Positions 23,300-33,400 of a stretch of DNA of 64,000 nucleotides are shown here, piece after piece. The stretch spans positions 548,586 to 612,585 of the forward strand of contig JACTAT010000297.1 in NCBI GenBank assembly GCA_014526335.1. Direction: 5' to 3'. The position numbers and the translations under genes are program-made. The DNA is from Chrysaora quinquecirrha. Lineage: Eukaryota; Cnidaria; Scyphozoa; Semaeostomeae; Pelagiidae. The notes beneath the pieces are model-generated. The model was not told the origin of the DNA, did no database searches, and worked only from the letters and a program-made list of their open reading frames with translations. How positions within the stretch are numbered: position 1 is the stretch's first letter; every line of letters starts with the position of its first letter.

Positions 23300-25967
23300 A
23301 TGTACCGTGCTAATGTAAGTAAGAGTAAGCCCGAAGGTCACTACAAAAAAGTCTCGCAGTTTTCTCTTAAAATTTTAACGCCTTATCATATGGCATTACT
23401 TTAAAACACTTCAAAAAAATAAACACATGGTTTGGTAATAAAAAACCATTTTGTAAATCACAAAGAAGCATATTGTTTTGCTGGTTGTGCAATTACAAGT
23501 CAAAATGTAATGGTGTGGCCGGCTTTGTGTCTGTCTACAGGACAAAAGAGTTGTTAATGAGCTGTTTTAACCATTGGATATGACTTATTTCTATTCAAAA
23601 CTCTCATCTTCTTAACAACTTACAGTAGAACTAAAAAAAACTTTTTTGCAGAATCCTGATGCTCCTGGCATGCACAATACCCCTTCATACACCCCTCGAA
23701 TGGACAGTCACACAAGAGTATCATATAGAAGAAATGCAGGATACTTAGAAAGGGTTGGGGGAAGCTGTTGTGGAGCTTTTGTGGGGATATTCATCTTCAT
23801 GGCTGGGTTTCCATTGTTGTTCTGGAATGAGGTTGGTAGATAAATTTTGTTTTTTTTAATGTGAAAATTTATATTTAAACTTTATTCCTCTGTGAAGATA
23901 ACAAAACCCTTAAGGTGACTACTTACAGGTACAAGGTACTTTCCCAAAGATAAGAAAACTGATTGATTTCCAATAGCTAGTCTTGTTGGGACCTCTTTCC
24001 ACCAACCTATAACTTAGCTGCCCATTCTTCTGAGGTTGGTTAATGAGTACCCAGGGTATTCATTCTAGAAATCAGTCCATAGGCACAACTGCAGGTCCTT
24101 ATCAGCTGTAAAGCTGCCAGAAGTATTGGCATGGGAGAAATTAACATGATCCAAAGTGCATAGGGTTGACAAGATTAAAGAAGTTCGTAAGACTTCCAAA
24201 CTCAATATAGGAAGCACCCCTGTTTCTTTTCATATAAAGGAAGCACCCTGTCTACCATGGATGTTTCAGAAAGAGTTAGTACTAGACTACTGCTTTATAT
24301 TAGCTTATTAACCTGGCTGTCTTTAAGGCTCTTATTAGGTTGGTATTTTGTATATATAGTTGATAAAAAATGCGAAATTAGTTGTATTTGCATTTGTTGA
24401 AAAAGAAAAATAAATTGTCTTCTACTTTTTAGGGAAGAGCTGTTCAAACAGCAAAGTCATTGGATGAAGGACTCAAGGCTGTGATTGAACTACCATCATC
24501 AACTATCATATCACAGCAAAATAATAATAAATTGGTCCACCTCTCAGGACCTCTCAGAACTGACTGGGTAAGTAGATTCTGGTAATAGTCTTGGGATTTA
24601 TTATGCAAGGTTTTTCATACTTTTACAAATTAAACACATGTGGTTCTAATATAGAAGTTACAAAAACTTGTTACATTACTTACAACATCAGAGAAGACAA
24701 TGTCCATGCTTTCTATCTTCCAGCCACTGACTGATGATGATTATGGCATTTCTATATCAGCTGTTAAACTACAAAGAAATGTGGAGATGTATCAATGGGT
24801 GGAGCATGAGTCTAAGAGGTACAGTCAAACTATCTGACATATGTTCAACTGTTAATCTTACAGTGTCAAAAATTTTATCACAAACACAAATTAATTTTTT
24901 ACTTGTTTTTCCTTAGAGAGTACAAAGAGGGAGAACATACAAGAGTAGAAACAACTTATTCTTATTGTGAGTACGTTTTTATTCACCCCATTCTAAAAGG
25001 TAGTCAGAGACAAATCGTCATAATGATAAGAGACAAATCATCCTAATGAACATCAGTTTAAACATAAGAGGTAATAGTCTGGATGTTTCAAAGGTTCATT
25101 CTTAGTGTTTTTTGCTGTTGTTGAATTATGCGGTTATTGAACAATTGCGAGGTCAATGCTGGAAAATATTCAGACCAAAACATGCCGTGTGGACCAAATT
25201 TAGTGAGGTCTGTACAAGAAGCTGAGGTTCAAATATATTCCTGCATTGATCGAGATTATGTGAATATCAACTTTGTTGGAGAATATTTACTCAAGAAACA
25301 TCATTTGTCAGTATTTCATTTTCCCATCTCAATCTCTCTCACTTGATCAATAAGAAATTACGTGGCTATATCACATGGTTATATCGAATACCAATCAATA
25401 TGGCTTGTAAAGACTGATGAAGAACCAATCAGACAGCACCGTTGCCAGTCCAAACAGTCGTATTTTCAAACACCATGTAATAAAGAACTCTTACAGGTTG
25501 ATGTTAAAAATGATGATTATTCTTTTCTAACTAAGCTACTGAATGGAGATCAGAAGTAATCAACAGTGGAAGATTTGACAATACAAATGGGCATCACAAT
25601 CCAAATTCAATGGCTGTACAGTCGTATACTAAAAATGCCAAACCAGTTTATGTTGGAGAGTTTCATCTATCTGATGGTCTCGTTAGCAGAATTAGCAACT
25701 TCAAAAGCTACAGCCCAAAAGAGGTTCCACATGGCAAAGAAGTGAAACTAATGGGAGGGTATTTTTATCATTCTGCTGATCCCCAGAGACCAATGGTAAG
25801 TGGAGGGGTTAGAATACTGTTGCTTTTTTCCTTAACAATGCAATTTTATTTTGAATGTGTTACAAAGCTAGTTACTTAAGGTTTTTGTTGGTAAGTGTTT
25901 GTGAGTAAGCTTGTTAGTTAGTAAGTTAAATATTTCATTGGTTAGTTAGTCAGTTAGTGTTCGTTAT

Positions 25968-25998
<31 letters not shown>

Positions 25999-28900
25999 AT
26001 AAGTTAGTTATTTCGTTGGTTAATTAGTGAGTTAGAAAGTAAGTAGGCTAGCTACTTAATCAGTAAGATATCTAGTTAGTTAGTTTGAGAATTAGTTGGT
26101 TTGTTAAGCTAAGACTAAAATTAGGAGGCATGTTCTGTGCGAAATTGTATTAAGCATGTCTCAAACATGCAAGAGACAAGGGGGCAACATGTCGCAGAGA
26201 CAAGAAATGTTTCTATTGTCTACCAGAAACATTTGTATGTCTCGTGCTACAAATTTTGTCACCTGCTACAAAGTTTGCGAGGTGGCTAAACTGGGAGACA
26301 TTGAGGGGACATGCCACTTGTGAAAGTGTTGCAGGCAACATGTCTCCTAGTTTAGCCAGCCAGGACTTTACAAAGTAAGTCCGTCAGTCGGTCAGTCAGT
26401 CAGTCAGTCGGTCGGTCGGTCAGCCAGTCAGTCAGTTAGTTAGTTATTTAGTTAGTTGGTTAGAATGCCTTTTGGGCCATGTATTCGAGGGGGCGGTTTA
26501 AAAGAGGGATAAATTTATTTTCAAATGGCAGGGCAAAAACATGCCCTCTAAACGTTTGAAAATGTAATAAACCCTGCAAACCTTTTTTGAAGTATTACAG
26601 TACTTTAACCATTCTTCAATTCTATATCTCTATGATGTTGATCTAACATTCAGTTTGTTTTTAAGGTTGGTGACCTGCGAATCTCATTCAAATATGCTGG
26701 GATAAGTGGAGAAGGCAGTTTTGGTGAGGTTGACAGGGTGTGTGTCGATATGTGTGGTTCATAATGCAGAGAATAGTTCCTAATAAGCAATTGTTCACAT
26801 TTCATACCTTGTAAATATGTATTGAATGAGTCTGTGAGTCCACTGTTCTCTTTTCTCTATAGGTCAGCGTTATTGCAAGACAAAATGGCATTTTTTTGTC
26901 ATCATACCAAACAAATGCTGGAGATAAGCTTGAATTGCTTTACCATGGAGATTTATCTGCAAAGGTAGGTCTATCATTAATAATATTCCTGTCAGTTGAC
27001 CAGAATAAAGACATAAGAATCAAGAGACATTAACAAGAGTCCATAATAAAATTGAAACCATTCTCAACATTGAGGAAAAATCATCTTTTAAATAACCTAC
27101 ATGACAAAAATTAGATAAAATAGATAGTTCTGCCCTGGCAGGATAAGAAAGGAAATTGTTACTTTAGTTATTTTCCACCGCAAAAATATGAGTTAAAGGT
27201 GCAACAGCACAGCGAAAAGTGGAAGGATGAATACAAACATTTTCCAGAAAATGCACCCTTACAATACTTAAGCTATGGCTAAACTAGGAGACATGTCACG
27301 CATGACACTGTATTCAGCGTGTCTCCCAGGGTGGTAAAACATGCGAGTGACAAGCGAGCAATATGTCCCCCAAGTCATTTGCATGTCGCGGAGACAAGAA
27401 ATGTTTCTGTTGTCTCCGAGAAACTTTTTCGTGTCTCTTGCTACAAATTTGCCATTTGCTACAAAGTTTCCGAGATGGCTAAACTGAAAGACACCGAGGG
27501 GACATGTCACATGTAACAATGTCGCACGCGACATGTCTCCTAGTTTAGCTAGGCCTTTAGATTCAGTGTCTGAGGCAAGAGTAGTCTAGATATTCCTCTA
27601 GAGACAGCTAGATATAACAGTTTACAAGTGGCACAAAAATTGCTAGAAAGAGCAGAAACATCTCTATGTTTCCACTGTTTTTCCCGACTTAATGAAGATT
27701 TTACATTTTGTTTCAGGAAATATTTGGTGCAGAACATCGTACAAATACTGCTATTACATGGGCGTTGCGATTTATTGGTTGGCTTCTCATGTTTATTGGT
27801 TTACAAATGATAACAGATATTGTCAGGCAGATAGGTAAGTAGAGCTAAGACAGTTTTTCTATCTTGGAATTTCAGGGAGCTTCATTCACTAAGCAAAGTG
27901 TTCAAAATGAGCTAAATCTTAACTTTTCGATTTATTCCCCTGTAGGCAAAGCATTTTTCCCCATCCGAGGTGATTTGACAATGTCCCGCATTCTACGGGT
28001 TTGTTTTACAAGGTTTTCCAATTCTGGGGCTGAAGTGGTGGCGGTGAAGGTGAATTAGTGTATTTAGCACCAGTTACTAGGATCTGAGATCTTGATGAAC
28101 TAACGAGACCTCAACTCTGGCTGTGACGCTAATGTGGCTTGGGTTTAAAACCCCAGCCTCTGTAGGTTGAACCCCGGACACCACCAGCTAGCAGGCTAAG
28201 ACCACGACACCACTGCACCTTCAGACAATCCCATAGTGTGATGATTATCTTTAATGCCAATCCCATTGTGTGATGGTGGTGGGTACTAGTTGCGAAGGCG
28301 ATGATGGGAAATCAAAAGCTAGCCCCGGCACCTGCGAGGCAACAGGTTTCTAACTTCGCAAGAGGTGGTGTGGCCGAGTGGTCAAGGCGCTCGTCTCACG
28401 ATCGCAAGGTCGTGAGCTTGAATCTCGTCGGGACCACTTTTCACAAACCTACAGTCAACTCCTTCCTTCCGAGGTCGGTAAATGAGTACCCAGGGTATTC
28501 GCTCTAGAAAATCAGTCTGGGGGCACAAGCTGCAGCAAGCTGCCATACCCTCCAGCCTGTGTTAACAAATAGAATGCTTGCTTGCTTCTACTGATACCTT
28601 CTACCAAATAGCTTTAGTCGCTTATGAAAAAGTGTATTTACGAACAATGCTCTTACCATGCTTCCACTGCCTGCAGATGATAGCAGCACCTGCTGAAGAC
28701 AGTTACTGACAAAGATCATAGATCCCCCATAGATCACAACATTGAAACTGAACGTTCTTTCTATATCTTTTAATTCTGTTTCCTACATCTTCTGATATAT
28801 AAGACTTTTAAACCTGAAAGAACGAAAGATAAATAGTAAGTAAATATTCAATATCATAAATCGATTATAAATGAAGTATTTCTTACCTTTTTCTAGTGTC

Positions 28901-29123
28901 CTTTGTGCCAATACTCAGAGAGCTAATAAGCCTGGCGACAACATTGTTTTCCATTACACTTGCGACTTCATTGGCGTTGATAACCATTGCAATTGGATGG
29001 ATTGTGTATAGACCAGTTCTTGGACTTTCTATCATAATTGCAGCTGCAGTTCCTATTTATTTATCAAGGAAACAAGCCCAGAGGCAACAAGGACAGGAGG
29101 AAAAGAAAGGATATTACAATTAG
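23300..29123 (+). CDS. TMEM43: TMEM43 (LUMA) multi-pass inner nuclear/ER membrane protein
   Basis: TMEM43 is an inner nuclear membrane/ER protein with an N-terminal and several C-terminal membrane segments around a large lumenal domain; the human protein binds lamins and emerin. Exons: 23300-23314, 23652-23831, 24433-24567, 24724-24818, 24917-24966, 25536-25795, 26666-26737, 26863-26964, 27717-27834, 28897-29123. All junctions are GT-AG and in phase, giving about 417 residues (human 400). Seen: first hydrophobic segment [85 protein letters not shown], then hydrophobic segments [38 protein letters not shown] and an [11 protein letters not shown] stretch before a polar tail ending KKGYYN. The first coding exon holds only five codons (MYRAN). 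The exon-7 donor at 26737 is weak, and an alternative sits nine bases upstream. Confidence 0.94.
23985..24135 (+). mobile_element. SINE A, internal fragment
   Basis: GGTTGGTTAATGAGTACCCA, GGGTATTCATTCTAGAAATC and CAACTGCAGGTCCTTATC match the family body. TMEM43 intron. Confidence 0.72.
25905..26105. repeat. Degenerate GTTA tetranucleotide array (TMEM43 intron)
   Basis: GTTAGTTAGTTA units with variants lie directly upstream of a CATGTCGCG-family MITE. A related GTCA/GTCG/GTTA array follows that MITE at 26380-26465, so the element may have inserted into a longer tetranucleotide tract. Confidence 0.85.
26106..26366. mobile_element. CATGTCGCG-family MITE inside a tetranucleotide tract
   Basis: The interior and the right end (ACATGTCTCCTAGTTTAGCC) match the family. 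GTTA-type arrays flank both sides. It lies in a TMEM43 intron. Confidence 0.8.
26380..26465. repeat. GTCA/GTCG/GTTA tetranucleotide array
   Basis: Tandem GTCAGTCAGTCGGTCG units shift into GTTAGTTA. It is the right-hand flank of the MITE at 26106-26366. Confidence 0.85.
27268..27558. mobile_element. CATGTCGCG-family MITE
   Basis: Near-complete copy with left end GGCTAAACTAGGAGACATG and right end ACATGTCTCCTAGTTTAGC, in the TMEM43 intron between 26863-26964 and 27717-27834. Confidence 0.85.
28038..28222 (-). mobile_element. SINE B, minus orientation
   Basis: The plus strand runs GGTGAAGGTGAATTAGTGTA ... GAGACCTCAACTCTGGCTGT ... GACACCACTGCACCTTC, the complement of SINE B with a diverged B box. 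TMEM43 intron, just upstream of a SINE A copy. Confidence 0.78.
28365..28590 (+). mobile_element. tRNA-derived SINE A, full copy with GCTT tail
   Basis: The head reads GTGTGGCCGAGTGGTCAAGG (A-box-like), then GAGCTTGAATCTCGTCGGGA (B-box-like). The body has AATGAGTACCCAGGGTATTC and a GCTTGCTTGCTT tail. TMEM43 intron 27835-28896. Confidence 0.82.
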
Positions 29124-30480
29124 AATACATTAACATAACATTAACAATGTAATTAGCTCTTTATACACTATGGGTGTGGTTTTCACTATAGTTTTGCTGT
29201 GTTCTTTTAAGGTAACCATAAGAGAAACACGTCTTGCGACGGGGAAACGTTAGGTATAAGGCCCTGGCCAAACGATCAAACATTCTAAAACATTTGAAAT
29301 TTGCTTGCCAAGCAATGTTTTATCGTTTGGTTAAGACAATGCTTGACAAGGCTTGACATGACTTTATAAGGCCCTGGACAAACATTCAAACATTATTCGT
29401 CAAACACTTGACATTTTCTTTTGAAGTAATGTTTAACCGTATGGTCACGTCACAAAACATTGCTTGACAAGCATAGATAGACAATTCGTTGTACGACGAT
29501 TTTAAAAAAGTTCCAAAACATTTTTGCTTGCCGCATGCAGATGTTCGACAAGCAATGTTTTTTGACTTTGCCAAACGGTAAAACATTTGCTTACGAAGAA
29601 AATTTCAAACGCTTGACGAATAATGTTTGAATGTTTGTCCAGGGCCTTAATTAAGTCATGTCAAGTCTTGTCAAGCATTGTCTTAACCAAACTAAAGAAC
29701 ATTTTGCTTGACAAGAAAATTTCTATTCGTCGACAAGTGTTTGTTCATTTTGCCAGGGCCAAAACAGACCAGGACATGCACAATCAGGTAATCAGGTAAT
29801 ATAGTTGGACTTATCATAACCTTTCTGACGTCGCATTGTGCCCAAATTTATCAGCTTATTGGAGGAAAACGAAACAAAACATCTTATAGACCAGTAAACA
29901 GCTTGTTTGTAAGTTTGCATCGCTTTGAAGTGATGTTAAGTCTGTGAAATTTTCGGTCTGCTACTGCTAGAATGATAAGTTTTTCTTGTGAAATCGACAA
30001 CTAATTGATGTCTGCAGACAATGCAGTAAACTGGCATTTTTCAAGTAACATATTTGAAAAGGAAATTGACAAGGAAACTGACAAAGACCCACCAAAAGGA
30101 ACCAATAAACTCTTTGGGAGTAGCAACTTTTTATGGTATAATTCGCTTCAAATTTGTGATAGCTAGAGGCAATGAAAACAGCATGCTTCAGCAAACAGCA
30201 TACTACAGCGAAACTAGACGATACTTAGCGACAGCCAACGAATTATTTGAACCCGAGGTTACGATTAATTTGCATGATTTTAATTTACAAAGAGACACAT
30301 TTTTAACCTTATTTTTTCTTAAGAAAACCTTAACTTCGCTTGCACTTATCATAATAAACTGTTCTCAATTTAAGTAGAAAGTCAATACCTGAATTTGAAA
30401 ATGCTTACTTACTAATGAATTCTCTTAAACTGTCTGGAACCCGTCCTGAATTAACATGAAAATTTCAAAATACCTAATAA
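29124..30480. other. Convergent intergenic region between TMEM43 and PBRM1
   Basis: TMEM43 ends at 29123 on the plus strand and PBRM1 ends at 30481 on the minus strand, so both 3' UTRs and polyadenylation sites must lie here. The middle (29257-29760) is a nested fold-back element described separately. I see no further gene. A 107-codon plus-strand frame at 30054-30377 has no recognisable domain and is probably chance. Confidence 0.5.
29257..29760. mobile_element. Nested fold-back MITEs of the CAAACATT family
   Basis: The outer element starts TAAGGCCCTGGCCAAACG and ends TTTGCCAGGGCC. Its two arms are inverted copies of each other, e.g. GGTTAAGACAATGCTTGACA on the left and its complement on the right. 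The centre holds a complete second copy, 29367-29649, with its own termini TAAGGCCCTGGACAAACATT and the matching complement. No coding capacity. Confidence 0.85.
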
Positions 30481-33400
30481 TTACAGCGTTATCGAGTCCT
30501 TCAGCAAATGGTCCCTTAAAGCCCAGAGTGCATCGGTGGCGTTGCCATAGCCAAACGTTTGTCCTCTCAACCAATGAACAGGCAAAGATCCCTGTGGTGT
30601 CGGTCTGCTTGTTGATTGGCTTAGCTCGTTCCAGTTGCTAAGATACTGCTTACCGTCCCTGAGACCCTCGATGTATCTGTAAAATAATTGAAAATAGCTG
30701 CCGGACCTAAAGCTGTGGTAAAACTAGGAGACATGTCGACGTGTCTCTCGGGGTGGCGTAACATGCGAGTGACAAGCGAGCAACATGTCCCACTAGTCGA
30801 GGAGACGGGAAATGCTTCTGCTGTCTCCCAGAAACATTTGCTTGTCTCCTGTTAAAAATTTTGTCGCGCGCTACAAAATTCACGAGGTTGGTAAACTGGA
30901 AGATATCGAGGGGACATGTCACGCGTGACAAGTCTCCTAGTTTAACCAGCAGAACTTAAGTTTATGCAGAGATATATGAGAAATCGCTACAAACCTATGA
31001 GCATGGATAAATATTCACGCTAGAGGCACACCATAATTGATGGGGTTTGGATCCAAGAATCCATTATAAGAGAGTCAACGACGATTCCACTGTGCTAAAG
31101 AACCCAATGAAACCGTCAGTCAGCTATCTCTCCAAGTCAAACAGCCCAAGGCTCTCCTCCCGTTCAGCTTTTGTGTTTCGGCTATATTGAGCCTTCCTCA
31201 GCACAATAACTGTTTATATATATTTGTCATGAATGGTGAACACAAGGATAGATTTTTCCACAAGTTGCATACCACAATTGATGGAATTTGAACCCAAGTC
31301 TGCAAGATCAGAGAGCCAACGACGTTTCCACAGAGCTATAGAGGTCAATGAAATCGTTGAGTAACCCTCCAAGTCATACAACCCAAGGCTCTCCTCCCGT
31401 TTGACTTTTGTGTTTCGGCAATATTGAGCCTTCTCCAGTACGTACCATACATATCTATGTACATTTATATGAATGGCAAACAAGAGGATAGATTTCTCCA
31501 CGAGTGGCCTACCACAATAGATGGGATTCAAGACTCCATGACCAGAGAGCCAACGATAATTCCACTGAGCTTAACAGCCCAATGAAATCGTCGATTAACT
31601 CTCTAAGTCATACAGCCTAAGGCCCTCTCTTAGAACATGGATTAACATACAACAAAATTATGAATGGAATGGAATATCAATCTTCGTACCTTAGATACGC
31701 TTCTGAATGTCGTAGCTTCGTTGTGTTAGTCGGTGGGTTAACGAACTGCGGAGCATCATCAGAAACAGGCTGCGAAGTAGTAGCACTTTGTTGCATCTGT
31801 TGTTGCATCTTCTGCAATTGTTGTTGAAGACGTTGAACTTGTTGTAAGAGCATCTGTTGTTGTTCTAATGTCAATGACTGCTGAAGAGGCATACCTGAAA
31901 AATAAATAAATCTTTTCATGTGTGGTTTTCAATTATCTATGAGCAACTGACCCTATAATATCCGTTTTTTCAACCCTTCTTACTCAGAAGTACTACATTA
32001 GGCTATCCTCCAGTTGTTTCAGTAAATTAGAAAATAATTTTTGGGTGGTACAAAATTTCAAAATTGTGAGAAAGAGCGGAAACATTATTGGGCATACTTA
32101 AAAGCTGTTTTCGTATGACACACGTCAAAGTATCAACGTCAGAAACAGACCGAAAAATCAACTAAGGCAGAATTTATACCCAGATGCGGATCAAAATGCA
32201 ACAATCAGAAGAGAAGCCCAATTGGCATTGTGTTTTAAACACCACTCAGCTCAAAGGATGCAGCGTGGTGACCAATAGAAATTAACTGAAGAGTCCAAGT
32301 GAGAAAACGAACTCTTTCTGTATAAACAGAACCGGCCTTTTGGTTTTGATTCCAAATAATTAGGACAGATTCCAAATAGCTTAAATGAATCAATGATCTT
32401 ATTTCACGAATCGTAAGCATTTTAGAATCCATTTTGAATTAGCAAAGTTTTATTCTTTGGAAGTTAACAAACTCATCAAGAAACTTTTACTCTGTCAAAA
32501 GTACTAAACTCAAAGAAGCACTACGAACCAGTGGAGCGAAGTTTCTTATCAAAAATGAGCATAGTCCAGTATGACACAGCCTTATTAATGACATTACCTT
32601 GTTGGGGTAAAACTCCTTGCATCGTGGTAGCCGTTGGTGTCGACGACACGGGTGGACGAGTTAGCATCATTCGTTGTTGTTGTTGTTGGATGATTTGTTG
32701 CTGAGCTAAACGATGAAGAAAGCGTATAAATGTGACGTAAATGGAGCAAGTTTCAAATGAAGTTATACAGGTATAAAAAGAACCTTAATACCTACCAGGC
32801 ATTGAATGAAACGGCATCATTCCTTGTTGCATCGGTATATCAGTAGACATCGGTGGTGGGAAGGGTAAACCAGGCTGTGAGGGTGGTCTGCTTCCCTGTA
32901 ACTTCGGTAGAGGGAATGGTGTCGATGGTTGGGGTATGGTTGTTCGCATGTGAATAGAATCGAGTGAGTTGTGGTCTTCAATTGATGGTGACTGGAAATT
33001 GCTTTCAGCGGCTTGATGTCTTGGAAAGTAATTCCTACAATTAAAGTACACAAGATTTGAAAAGTTTTTAGGCAGGACAAAATTTCAGATTCAATGAGAA
33101 TAGCGGATATATCAGGATGAAATTTTGCATTTCAAATTTTGCTTGAAGGTGCTGTGGCGCCGTACTCTAATCCAGCTGACTCGTGGCGTCAGAAGCTCAG
33201 TGTGGTCTTCATATAAAAAAACTCTAGGAAAAACACTCAATACCCTATAAAGCCCACGGGCATTGAAGAAACAGTCCATTCTAATACAAAATATACAAAG
33301 TGCCAAACCCCAGGGAGAAGTAAGGTATGAATTTTACCTGCTTTTCTGAAACGGTTGTATTCTTTTGACGCCACTTTGAAATGAACTTCTCTGACGTGCC

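Larger units (their letters stand above)
30481..33034 (-). other. PBRM1: PBRM1 C-terminal low-complexity region and conserved tail
   Basis: Exon 33034-32796 is Pro-rich (PPSQPGLPFPPPMSTD). Exons 32705-32598 and 31894-31690 are Gln-rich (IIQQQQQRMM; LQQQLQKMQQQMQQS). The end LRHSEAYLR|YIEGL...WNEL...LPVHWLRGQ...DALWALRDHLLKDS matches the tail of vertebrate PBRM1, and the TAA stop is at 30483-30481. The first exon needs two leftover bases but 33429-33338 leaves one, so a short exon or an indel is unaccounted for. Confidence 0.85.

Noticed and set aside
28376..28446. tRNA-like sequence considered as a tRNA-Leu or tRNA-Val gene
   Set aside because: The A and B boxes are recognisable, but the stems do not pair into a full cloverleaf and a SINE body with GCTT tail follows.
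30054..30377. 107-codon plus-strand frame in the TMEM43/PBRM1 intergenic region
   Set aside because: No recognisable domain, no splice structure, and it overlaps the expected PBRM1 3' UTR. Probably chance.
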